Of a DNA stretch of 64,000 nt, positions 11,476 to 23,052 are shown in pieces. A program made the position numbers and the translations under genes. Position 1 is the stretch's first letter. Each line of letters opens with the position of its first letter. The notes beneath the pieces are model-generated. The model was not told the origin of the DNA and searched no databases. It worked only from the letters and a program-made list of their open reading frames with translations. Source of the stretch: Begonia masoniana (taxonomy: Eukaryota; Streptophyta; Magnoliopsida; Cucurbitales; Begoniaceae); the NCBI GenBank assembly GCA_022432975.1, contig CM039508.1, positions 18,265,330 to 18,329,329 of the forward strand, given 5' to 3'.

Positions 11476-12053
11476 TGACGACGAACTTGTGATTTTAGAA
11501 ATTTTGAGGGTTGAGGCTCGGATTTGTGAGATTTGTTAGATAAAAATCGAACGAAACAATTCAGAATTGAGAAAGCAATAACTTGAGGCGTTTTTCGGTC
11601 GATTTTCTGCAAAAAATTTGCAAGAGTTCAGAGAGAAATGTAGATTTTGCTAAGTAAAACACGCGAATGAGCTTCGGGAAAAACTCTATGTTCTGATATA
11701 ATCACGAGATCAGACGCACTCGGCGAGGGTGGTGACTATCCGCTCTCGTTAGATTTTAAAGATCGGACGCCCTCGGCGAGAGTGATGGTCCTTCGCTCTC
11801 GCCCTAATTTTAAACAACAGACGCACTCTCTATATAAGAGTGCGTCCGCTCAAGACAACGGACGGACTCGCCCGTTTTCTATCATGTTTATCCAATGTGC
11901 GTCCGTTTATATAATACACGTAAAACAGAACGGACGGACGGTCTAGAACGGAGGGTGAACAGTACTTTAAGGTTTGGACCGTTAGAAATGATAGTTTAAG
12001 ATTTAAAATTAAAAAAAAAAATCTATACTTTAAGGTTTTAATCGGTAATTTTC
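11475..12053 (-). repeat. MULE right terminal inverted repeat
   Basis: Reverse complement of the left arm. Outward it ends in the same TTACCGATTAAAACCTTAAAG-type sequence. Inward it runs up to the ATG of the minus-strand transposase, so the repeat supplies that gene's promoter and leader. A TATATA lies inside a short hairpin (about 11824-11845), a candidate core promoter. Confidence 0.75.
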
Positions 12054-12063
12054 TTTTTAAATT

Positions 12064-13035
12064 AGATAAAAAAAATTACCATCAATTTAATTTAAAAATG
12101 ATTCACAACAAGAGTTAGTTTACTCTAATTACGTAATATAAATTATGCAGATAAAAATTGTTATTTTAATTTTTTAAGAGAACCATTTAAAAGTAAAATT
12201 GAAATTATAAGAATTTTAACATGAATATATATATATATACATCATGCGATTTTATTAATATCATGCGATTCACTTGGTGAAGTAGTGTGTGTATATATAT
12301 ATATATATCATGCGATTTCATTAATTTCATGCGATTCACTTGGTGAAGTAGTGTCTGAAACAGTAGAAAAGACGAGACCCAGCAAACAATTGTTTTCAAC
12401 TTAGAGAGCAAGCGCTGAGGAAGGCAAACATCAGAAAGGCCAAAGGAACCCAACATGTTTACTGCAATTCAAGCATAAAAGATGTTATTGTCAAAGGGTA
12501 TAGAGGAGAGAGAAGGAGAGTCCTAGAGAGAGAAAAGAAAAAGAGGAGAGAGAAAAACAGACAGGGCGTGGCACTGCAAAAGCATCAGAAAGAAAATGAC
12601 ACTGAAACTGCTTTCACTTCACAAACAAAACATTTCCCTATCCAAAAAGCTACAACTCAGCAAACACTAGATAACTTGTTCTTTTGGACAAGTAGCCAAC
12701 AGTCTTTGAAACATCATACATTTTCAACCAAACCCATTTGTTTTATTTACCTGAACAGACAAGTTTTGCTCTGTTCTTGACTAGTCAGCAGTCCCTATAC
12801 ATACTCAACTTCTCACTACCCACTTTTAGTTTCATGGTTTCTCTTCCAAAATACATCACTTACATCAAAATGCTTCCCAAGAAAACTAACATTTACATGA
12901 AAAACCCGTAAAAAGTTCGATCCGAAGCTAACAATTAAACCATTTTCTTATACTCGAAGGGGAATCATATAAAGAATTTAGGTAAAGAATGAACCTCCTT
13001 TTCTTCTGCTCAAGGGTTTTCCATTTTGTCCACTT
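12064..13035. other. intergenic DNA and probable 3' UTR of the receptor kinase
   Basis: 12064-12480 is AT-rich with AT microsatellites and a tandem duplication. 12480-13035 is less AT-rich and lies just downstream of the minus-strand receptor kinase stop, so part of it is probably its 3' UTR. No separate gene was recognised. Confidence 0.45.
12240..12357. repeat. tandem duplication of about 60 bp with AT microsatellite
   Basis: Two copies of a unit containing ATCATGCGATTT, TCATGCGATTCACTTGG and TGAAGTAGTGT, separated by (TA)n. Downstream of the receptor kinase gene; no function suggested. Confidence 0.75.
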
Positions 13036-16000
13036 TCACCTCGGACCCGAAAGTTCCATGGGATAGGAATCCATTGACCGATCATCATCGTCTTCCTCCA
13101 AACCGGCAGTGAACATGCTTGAACAATCGCGATCATCGCTGTCCTGCTTAGTTGCTGACAAAGTTCTAAGTGTGCTTTTGCTTGTGCTTTGGGTTTGGAA
13201 GAGGTTGATGTTGGGATTCGAGTGATTGTTCGAGGCAGCCCATTTATCAACGAGGCCGTCGCCTTCAAGCATTCGAACCACTTCAGACATCTTAGGGCGA
13301 TGAGTCGGAAGGTAGTGAGTGCAAAGAAGAGCTACTTGCAACATTTCAACAACTTCTATCTTGTCATAGTTGTTCCCCAGCTCTCTGTCCACCGCCAACT
13401 CCACTTTATTATCCTGTTGTATCTTCTTCACCTGTCACACAGCTTTTTCTCTCAGCTTTATACATAGGCAATACAACAGTTCTCCTTAGCTTTATACAAA
13501 GAATTTTTTTCTTTTCTCTCCCCATCTCTCTCTGCCCTTCACTTTTTTTGTAAAAAGATGAGAAAACAAGCTCATGTGAAGTATAAAATCTTCTAAAATT
13601 AAAAAAGACATTCCCACCTATGCAATGGAATAGTTGCCACTTAGCTTTTCTACATAGTCCATAGAATCAATCCTCTCTTTCTTTATATCTATCTATCCAT
13701 CTATCTACCCTATGCTTTTCATAGAAACATGAGTAGAAGCCTATGTGAAGGATAAAAATTGCTAGAAATAAAAAAGACATTCCCATCTACGCAATGGAAT
13801 AGTTGCCCCCAGCTTTTCTACATAGACTCGTTGCTCTCTCTCTTCCCTTCTTTACTTTTTGGAAAGGATAAGAAAAGCAACTTCATTTGAAGTTTAATGA
13901 TAAAAAGAGTACTCCCATCCTTAAAGTTTCCGATGAGAAAAAAAAATGCAGCACAAATTCGAAAGTGACTTACCCACTCGAGCATCGCCCCTTTCTGATT
14001 AATCGTTTTGCCAAAGTCAAGAGCTCTCATACCAGTTATAAGCTCCAACAACAAAATTCCAAATCCAAAAACGTCGGTTTTCTCAGACGACTGACCGGTG
14101 GAGAGGTATTCAGGTGCAATGTGCCCAACAGTGCCACGAACAGCAGTGGTCACGTGTGAATCAGCATGGTCGAGCAGCTTTGCCAGGCCAAAATCGCCAA
14201 CCACAGCTTCGTAGAAATCATCGAGTAGAACATTTGCAGCCTTCACATCTCTATGAATTATCTTTGGATCACATTGCTCATGTAGATATAGCAATCCCCT
14301 TGCAGCTCCAATTGCTATTCTCTTCCTTGTATTCCAATCTAATGCTGGTTTTCCTGAAATATACCATAAAGATCTTTCAGAAGGAAGTCTACAAACCCAG
14401 AAAGCAAGAGAATAGGAAAATTTTTCCAAATTATTTATCTTTAAAAGCCGAATAAGGAAATGAGTAAACCTCTAAGGCGAGCAGCCACACTGCCATTAGA
14501 CATGTAAGGGTAAACCAAGAGCTTCTCGTGTGAAGTGGCGCAGTAGCCAATCAAGCGAAGCAAATTCCGATGGACGGCCAGACTGATCATTTCTAATTCC
14601 GTCTGAAATTGGGATTCACCAGTTGTTCCGGTGACATCTTTGAGTCGTTTCACTGCCACTATCATCCCGTCGCTTAACTTTCCTTTATATACATTACCAA
14701 AGCCTCCAGCACCAAGAATGTTCTTGGAGCTGAAATGGTCTGTTGCTGACTGGAGTTCTTTGAAAGTGAAGTTTCTTAGGTTGCCTAAGCTCATTAGTCC
14801 CACTTCCTGGTTTTCTGCAGCAAAACAAATTATCTAATTTACAATATGTTGAACTAATAACTTATTATTGGACTTATAAGAGATTTTAGGCACCGTTTAT
14901 GAGCAGGATTGATTGGTTTTTCAGCCTTTTTCTTCGCCAAAGAATTCCAAGAGCTATGAGAACTAAAAATGCACAGCTGAGACTGATCCCAAGGGAAATT
15001 GCAAGTTTTTTAGACTTTTGTCTTCCTAACCATCAAACAAAACAAAGAAAACTTGAACGATCAGAAATTAAAAGAACTACTAAAAATCTTCTTAAAATAT
15101 GTAAGGAAAAAGGATATCAGAATCATCACCAGGAGATGATGAGTCTAGAGTGAATGAAAGAGGAACAGGGGTAGATAATCCAGAACAACTTTCAGCAGAG
15201 CTGCTTCCACAAATCAAAGGGTTTCCCACAACACTGAAAATAGAAAACAAAATCAAAGCTTAAAAACAAAGACAACATCTTCCCAAGAAACAAACAACCA
15301 CTGATGCATATGTATCGTACTTGAATGTTTTAAGTGGAAATTTCGGCACCGGACCACTGAGACTGTTGAACGACAAATCCCTAAACAAGCAGAACCCAAC
15401 CATTAAATCTCAAAACAGAAATGTTTCCGACAAAATATCTAAAAATTTATAACATTCAAAGAGAGCAAATACTAAGTTACACAGTGATGAATCCAAATGA
15501 AATTGATAGATAAAATAATAAAAAATCAAGTGCGAAGCTCATCATAAATTGCTTATTATCGCACAAACCTGGGCATGTTCTTTGAAAATGATGTCATTCC
15601 AAATTACAGCACAAGAAGATGTTAAAACAAGGGAATGTAATACTCACAAGAAAGCAAGCTGTGAAATCTTGGCTAAAGACATGGGAAAAGGACCAGACAA
15701 GCTATTGTTGTTGAGTCTCCTAATTTCAAAACATGAAAAAATAACTCAGTATGAGATTCCATAAGTATTAATAATAATAAAACAATGCAATAAGATTTTC
15801 CTCAACGCTACAGTTTCTCGCCAGCCTAACATAAAACATTGGGGAAAGAAAGAGGAGTTAAATACTCACAGATAGTGGAGACCATTCAACTGACCCAAAG
15901 TCTGAGGAACTAATCCAGAGAATCTATTGTTAGAAAGATCTAACGTCTGAAGCATGGGAAGAGCTCCTAATTCCGGGGGAATTGTGCCTGAAATGTTGTT

Positions 16001-16774
16001 GTTCTGCAACAACCTTCGACAAAAACATAACAAAAAGACGCAAATTAGATGAAAGCATAAATGGATTGGATTTTCTAACATGAAAGAAGCAAAATATAAA
16101 TTCTGCTTTGGACACGAGAGAGTATTTCGTCGCGTCGAGTGGCATGGGAAGTTAAAAAGCCGGAATGTCACGAACTGGAATTTAAAAGTTCGAAACCCAT
16201 AATTTTCGTTCAATTTTGTCAGCACCGAAATGAAGAAATCATTCAGAGTTTACTCACACTTGTCGAAGATTAGTGAGATTTCCAATAGCCCAAGATAAAG
16301 TTCCGGACAAAGACTGGCTCGGAGCTCCTCTGCAATAAACCAAAGTTATTAGTCTTTTTTCCCCTCCTTTTTCCATTAAGCATAGTAATCGAGACTTTTT
16401 CTAAAATCACCGAATGAATCAGAGAAAACATGGTTTAAAACAACTCACAATCCAATCACAATATTCTCAGGTGAGCAAGTTATCATCGTCCAGCTACACG
16501 GGTCGACAGAGAATTCGTCCCAGTTGGTTAGAACTCCACGAGGATCATTCAAAGCAGTTTTTATGCTTATCAAAGCCCCCACTGCAACAAAACCCATGAA
16601 TCAGAAACACGAATAAACAAACAAATTGAAGTAAAGAAAATGTTTAACTCAAAAGAACACACGAAAATGAAGGAAAAAAATTGGTTCTCGGTTACCTTCA
16701 GGGTTTTGAGGCTCGTATGAAAAGCAAAGTATGGCGGAATAGAGGAGAACGAGAAGAGAGAGCCGGAGAGCCAT
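13036..16774 (-). CDS. LRR receptor-like serine/threonine kinase (LRR-II, NIK/SARK-like), 11 exons
   Basis: Minus-strand exons with canonical GT..AG borders: 16774-16696, 16581-16449, 16329-16258, 16013-15870, 15719-15648, 15380-15321, 15233-15130, 15025-14894, 14814-14470, 14353-13974, 13431-13036. They total 1917 nt, 638 aa and a TGA, with no stop or frameshift. Order: signal peptide ([19 protein letters not shown]), N-terminal LRR cap with [10 protein letters not shown], about five LRRs in 72/144-nt exons, a Ser/Pro-rich stretch, a membrane segment near residues 229-251, then the kinase. Kinase motifs: glycine loop GAGGFGNV (300-307), Lys321, HRD (414-416), DFG (434-436), APE (460-462). 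The C-terminus is MELSGPR, a hallmark of this subgroup. The closest remembered relatives are Arabidopsis At2g23950 and At4g30520 (SARK); NIK1-3 and SERKs are more distant. It should be a plasma-membrane RD kinase acting as receptor or co-receptor. Ligand unknown. Confidence 0.93.
13557..13920. repeat. imperfect tandem repeat inside the last intron of the receptor kinase
   Basis: The intron at 13432-13973 contains two clear copies (about 13557-13690 and 13736-13840) of a block with AAAAAAGACATTCCCA, GCAATGGAATAGTTGCC and AGCTTTTCTACATAG, and a weaker third copy (about 13860-13920). An intron-internal duplication; splice sites are unaffected. Confidence 0.75.
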
Positions 16775-17240
16775 TGCTACTACTGATGGTCTGTGAAAGA
16801 AAAAAAGACCGTGATCAGGAAGAAAATGAAAATGCAAGAACCAATCTCTCTCTCTCCTTTTCCTCTCTCTAAACGTCTGTAATTTCCTCTCTTCTCCAGG
16901 GTCCTCCGCAGTTCTACACGTCTCAACCCCACCCCACCCCACCCCACCAGATCCACCACCTTTGCTTTTTCGCTTTACCCACACCCAAAATAAACAAGCA
17001 CAGAGAGTGTGAAACAGTTCGGCAAACGACTGTCTGCAGGAGAGAGAAAACGAAGAAAAAGGGTGGTATAGAGAGAGAAAGAGAAGAAGAAGGGTGAATC
17101 AGGTGGTTGATACGGGGTTGTCAGGGAAGTTGTGTGGTGTGAGAGTCTGTATATATGTGCAGGAAGGTATATGTGTGCAGGAAGAGAGAGAGAGATGTGA
17201 TAGTACGTAGTCCAGGATGACCTACTAGACTGCACTAAGG
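16775..17240 (-). promoter_or_regulatory. 5' leader and proximal promoter of the receptor kinase
   Basis: Directly upstream of the ATG (16774). On the gene strand the leader contains GA-rich tracts (complement of CT runs at 16848-16871, and 17040-17085), common in plant core promoters and leaders. A TGGGG pentamer array sits at about 16925-16950. A TATATA at about 17150-17156 could be the TATA box, giving a leader of roughly 340 nt; this start point is inferred only. Confidence 0.4.
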
Positions 17241-18322
17241 CTCTGGTTTGATCTGAAACAATCTGGGTTTTCTTCCATTAACATGCTACGTCTCGCTAAG
17301 TTTTGCTTCCTCCAAACAACTTGAAAATGGCTCGAGAATTTCTCCATCAGAATCAATACCCCATTTGCAGAACAAGGAACTATCATTGCATGTCTTTTTG
17401 CTTTTCCTTTTCTTCTTTTTTAATAATTCAAATTAAATTTTTTTTTTAAATTAAGACTTTAACAATATTTATAATCATAAAGTGTGCTTTTGCTAACTTT
17501 CTTTGGTTTTTTTTTTTGGGCATTTAATTAATTTATTTTACAAATTAAACATTTCTAGAACCTATCTTAGTCAGAAGTCATGCTTACCAGGTATATGATC
17601 TATGATCGTAAATAAAAAGACGAAATATAAATAAATTATGAGTGTAAAGAATACGAAGAAATATTACCTTAAATTGCTTTTTTTTTCTTTTTTAAGAAAT
17701 TAATATTTTGAAGGATATTTAATTCTTAAGAATTTGTTAATAGTTTTGACTAAACTTTTTTTTGGATTTTTTATTGAAAAGAGACATGTCATATATAAAC
17801 GAAGAGTCACCTTGCCTCATAATTCAAATTTGATGGGTTTTTTTGTCAAACCGATTTTGCACTCTAATTGGGAATATAAGAAAAATTTATTGCGAAAGTT
17901 TTAAAATTTTTAGATGATATACATATTTTTAATGAATTATTTTGTAAAAATTATGTAAAAAATTATAATAAATTGTAAAAATTTTGAAAATTACGAAAAT
18001 ATGTTCTCTTTATATTTCGATTGTGCGGTAAATATTTTAGACTAATCTAATATTGTTTGGTATATTTTTCAGAATATTTTTTACTTCCCGCACAAAATTG
18101 AGACCGAACATCTATTCTTCGAGACCCGTGCCCGCAATAGATAAATTTGTTAACATAACTATACTTTAAGAATAATTTTATTAACAAAAATATTTTAAAT
18201 TACCGTTTGTTAATCATTGTATACTTTAAAAGTAAATTTAATAATTATCTAAAAATAATATATATTCAAAATTAAATATTAAGAATTTATTGAGATATAG
18301 TCATAAATAAATTAGTAAAATA

Positions 18323-18358
<36 letters not shown>

Positions 18359-18561
18359 TATATATATATATATATATATAGAATATGGAATAAAATGTCT
18401 TATCACTAAAACTCTAGCTTATGGTTTATAGATAGTAGTTCTGATTCTGATTCGACAATTAGATTCACTTCCAACTTATTTGATTTGATTTATTTTTAAT
18501 AAATTATGACATTTTATTTTTATATTCAAACTGTTCTGCCATTTTCTTACTTTCCAGGTGA
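17241..18561. other. AT-rich intergenic DNA
   Basis: No coding region recognised. It contains a block (about 18130-18255) that recurs at 45534-45655 and a (TA)n tract at 18328-18380. Confidence 0.5.
18130..18255. repeat. dispersed repeat, copy 1 (partner at 45534-45655)
   Basis: Shares with 45534-45655 an ordered series of words: ATACTTTAAGAAT, TTTATTAACAAAAA, TTTGTTAATCA, then AAAAGTAAATTTAATAATTATC versus AAGGGTAAATTGATAATTATC. The style (ACTTTAAG, TTAATAATTATC) resembles MULE terminal repeats, but no inverted partner was seen at either site. Confidence 0.6.
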
Positions 18562-19343
<782 letters not shown>

Positions 19344-19761
19344 TGAAAAATACAAACTCAACTTTTCAATTTTCAATAATTTGAGCTTTGTTTTTATTTT
19401 ATCAAATCTAATAAGTGCATATAGTGTGCTAGATTAAATAAGATGTTATAACCTAATATTTAATCTTTTCAACTACCGTTGTATTAATATTTCTGATGTG
19501 ATTATCCGGCATCTAATTTTAAGTTATTAGATCTTTTTATCCAAAACGCTTCGTTTGTTAAAGAAATATACAATAGTTTTAACCTAGGAGATTATAAAAG
19601 AGAAAATGGATTATTATGATATTCGAAATTGCACCATCTTCGTCGCTTATTTGATTTTAATTTCGTTCTCCTCGTCGTTTTCTACGCTCTATAAATGATT
19701 ATCGCTCCCTTTATAAGCTCATCACGTATTAAAACTGTAACGAATCCCTTCCTCCTAGGAA
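19344..19761. other. AT-rich DNA before the copia element, no gene seen
   Basis: No coding signal or recognisable 5' LTR. The copia element to the right has therefore lost its 5' end, or its 5' LTR has diverged beyond recognition. Confidence 0.45.
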
Positions 19762-22020
19762 GCTGTTGGTGCTCATTCTCAGTCGAAACAAAAGAAGTCC
19801 AAGGACTTCAGTTGTTTCTTCTGTAATAGAAAAGGGCACCAAAAGAAAGATTGTGCCAAGTATCACGTATGGCGCGTGAAGAAATGTACACTTCTCAACC
19901 TTGTTTATTCTGAGGTTAATTTAGTTTCTGTATCTAAACATATATGGTGGTTAAATTCGGGTGCTACCACTTACATTAGTATGTCTATGCAGAGTTGTCC
20001 AAGTTGTCGAAATCTGAATGATGCTGAAAGATTCATCTTTGTGGACGATGACAAATCAGTTGAAGAATGATACTTTTGTTGTACCGTCTTTTAGACGGAA
20101 TTTAATTTCTATTTCTGCATTTGATAAATCTGGTTATTCTTGTTCATTTGGAAATGAAAAATTCAGTTTATCATTAAATTCAAATGTAATGGGTTCTGGA
20201 TTTTTATCTGTTTATGACAATTTATATTTGCTTGAAACCATAGTTTCATTTAATGAAACCTTGCATATTGATTCAAGAGGTACAAAACGTAAATTAACTT
20301 ATAATGATTGAGTTTCGTTATGGCGCAAACACCATGGTCACATCTCTCAAAAGAGAATTGAAAAGCTTATGTTAGACGTAATTTTAGGCACTCTTGAATG
20401 ACTATCTTCAAGGTTTGTGTCAGTTGTATTAAAGGGAAACAAACAAGTTTAAGGAGATTGAAAGCTAATCGAGCTTCAGAAGTCCTTAAATTGATACACA
20501 CAGATATTTGTGGACCTTTTCTTGTGGCATCTTGGAATGGTCAACATTATTCATATCATTCATTGACGATTACTCGCGTTATAGCTACCTATATCTCATT
20601 CATGAGAAGTCTCAATTTTTGGACGTGTTTAAAGCCTTTAAAGCTAAGGTTGAAAATCATCTTGATAAAAAGATTAAGGTCGTCAGATCCGACTGTGGTG
20701 GTGAATACTATGGTCAGTATGACGGGTCAGGTGAACAACGTCTAGGACCATTTTCTAAATATCTAGAGGAGTGTGGTATTGTTCCTCAGTACACCATGTC
20801 AGGTTCACCCAACATGAATGGTGTCGCTGAAAGACAGAATAGAATGCTTAAGGACATGGTAAGAAGCATGATTGCTCATTTAACCTTACCAGAATTCCTC
20901 TGAGGTGAGACATTAAAGACGGCAGTTTATATCTTTAATAGGGTACCTACTAAGACGATGACTAACAAAACCTCATACGAGTGTTGGACGGGCCAAAAAT
21001 CAGTTCTAAAACACTTACACGTGTGGGGGTGTCCAGCTAAGGCAAGACCTTATAGACCCAATGAAAAGAAACTGGACTCTAAGACTGTTAGTTGTTATTT
21101 TGTGGGGTATCTTGAACGGTCAAAGAGGTACAAATTTTTCGATCTCACTATAAAAACATTCTTTGAAACGGAAAATGCCTAGTTTTACGAGGATGTAGAG
21201 TTTTGAGGGGAGATAAGGAAAACATTGTCTTTGAGGAGGAAGTTGTTCCTCTTCCTTTGGTTTCCCTTGATTTCGTTCAAGTGGATAATGAAAAAAACAA
21301 TGTTGAATCACTTCCAGAACTTCTTCAGGAAGTCATTCCCGAGGAACAAACTCAACAGCCTCAAGAAACTATGTCATTACGGAGGTGCACTAGAGAGAGA
21401 AGGAGTACGATTTCAGATGATTACATTGTATTCCTGCAAGAACATGAGGAACTCGGCGAAGTGGAAGTTGACCCTGTCACTTTCAACCAAGTCATTAAGA
21501 GTTCTGATTCTCAAAAGTTGATTGATGCCATGAATGATGAGTTAAAGTCTATAAAGGACAATGATGTTTAGGATCTCGTCTCATTGCTTGCAGGTTCGAA
21601 ATTCGTCGATTGTAAATGGATTTTTAAATTCAAAAGGGATTCAAAAGGCAATATTGAGATATTCAAAACACGTCTTGTTGTTAAGGGTTTTACTCAAAGT
21701 GAAGACATTGACTATAAAGAAACTTTCTCTCCGATATCTATGAGAGATTCCTTTAGAACTATAATGGTACTAGTAACTCATTTTGATTTAAAACTTCCAC
21801 AGATGGATGTAAAGACGGCGTTTCTCAATGGTGACATTGATGAAATGATCTATATAGTGCAACCTGAGTTCTTTGATTCGGATAAATCAAAGGACTTAGT
21901 TTGCAAATTAAAGAAATCCATCTATGAGTTAAAACAATCTTCCCGTCAATGGTATTACAAATTTCATCAAACAATCACCTCATATGGTTTTGAGGTGAAT
22001 AAAGTTGATGATTGTGTATA

Positions 22021-22737
22021 CCACAAATTTAGTGGGAAAAAAATTATGTCTGGTTTTATATGCCGATGACTTATTGGCATGCAACGATATAGGCTTGTTG
22101 CACGTCACCAAGAAATTTCTTTCAAAGAAATTTGAAATGAAAGATTTTGGTGACACCTCTTTTGTATTAGAAATCTAGATATATCGTGATCGTTGTCGAG
22201 GTATACTTAGATTATGCGATAGTATACTTAGATTATCACAAAAGAGCTATATCGAGAAGGTTTTGAAAAGATATGGCATGCAAGAATGCAAACTAGGAGA
22301 TACCCTTGTTGCCAAAGGAGACAAAATAAATAAAAATCAATGTTCCTCAAGTGACCTTGAAGTCAAAGAAATACAAAAGGTTCCTTATGCCACAAATTTA
22401 GTGGGAAAAAAATTATATCTGGTTTTATATGCCGATGACTTATTGGCATGCAACGATATAGGCTTGTTGCACGTCGCCAAGAAATTTCTTTTAAAGAAAT
22501 TTGAAATGAAAGATCTTGGTGACACCTTTTTTGTATTAGAAATCCAGATATACCGTGATCGTTGTCGAGGTATACTTAGATTATCACAAAAGAGCTATAT
22601 CGAGGAGGTTTTGAAAAGATATGGCATGCAAGAATGCAAACCAGGAGATACCCTTGTTGCTAAAGGAGACAAAATAAATAAAAATCAATGTTCCTCAAGT
22701 GACCTTGAAGTCAAAGAAATACAAAAGGTTCCTTATG
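22021..22737 (+). repeat. tandem duplication within the copia reverse transcriptase
   Basis: Copy 1 is 22021-22389 (369 bp) and copy 2 is 22390-22737 (348 bp). Both begin CCACAAATTTAGTGGG and end AAAGGTTCCTTATG. Copy 1 is 21 bp longer because of a small internal duplication near 22210. Each copy carries the YADD active-site box (about 22052-22069 and 22421-22438). Only copy 2 has it in the long frame starting at 22263; copy 1 ends at TGA just at the box. Confidence 0.9.
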
Positions 22738-22971
22738 TTTTGGCTGTAGAAAGCTTAATGTATGCTCAAGTACGCACGTGTCCGGATATTGCGTACATAG
22801 TTGGCATGTTAGGTAGATATTTGAGCAATCCTGGATTGGATCATTGGAAGACTGTAAAAATGGTACTCAAATACTTACAGAGAACCAAAGAGTACATGTT
22901 CACGTACAAGAAATCAGATCAGTTCGAGATCATTGAGTACACTGATTCTAATTTTGCTGGATGCCAAGATG

Positions 22972-23052
22972 TAGCTCAAGTGGTACTCCTCACTTGTAGT
23001 CCAAGTACTAGTCCCTGAGGTCTTGGGTTCGAGTGGAGAGGGAGGCAAAAAC
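22972..23052 (+). mobile_element. tRNA-derived SINE A, head
   Basis: Begins TAGCTCAAGTGG (box A-like, 22972-22983) and contains GGTTCGAGT (box B-like, 23026-23034) at tRNA-like spacing, the internal Pol III promoter of plant SINEs. It is cut at 23052 by a solo LTR and continues at 25522. It inserted into the RNase H region of the copia element. Confidence 0.7.

Larger units (their letters stand above)
4972..12053. mobile_element. Mutator-like DNA transposon (MULE), 7.1 kb
   Basis: The ends are inverted copies: the left begins GGGAAATTACCAATTAAAA and the right, reverse-complemented, begins GAAAATTACCGATTAAAA. Similarity continues for several hundred bases inward. The element is flanked by a perfect 10-bp direct repeat TTTTTAAATT (4962-4971 and 12054-12063), matching the 9-11 bp duplications of Mutator elements. 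It carries two convergent genes: a plus-strand plant-transposon-protein pseudogene at the left and a minus-strand MULE transposase pseudogene at the right. A solo LTR (8473-9775) later inserted in the transposase. Without it the element would be about 5.8 kb. Both genes contain stops, so the copy is non-autonomous, although the ends look usable. Confidence 0.88.

Noticed and set aside
12568..12780. 70-codon plus-strand frame
   Set aside because: Lies in the probable 3' UTR of the minus-strand receptor kinase; no recognisable protein features.
14114..14455. 113-codon plus-strand frame, and others opposite 13036-16774
   Set aside because: Antisense shadows of receptor kinase exons, which are supported by splice sites and kinase motifs.
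22972..23036. A tRNA gene
   Set aside because: Has box A- and B-like words but no complete cloverleaf, and the same sequence recurs with a tail at 25673-25899, so it is a SINE head.
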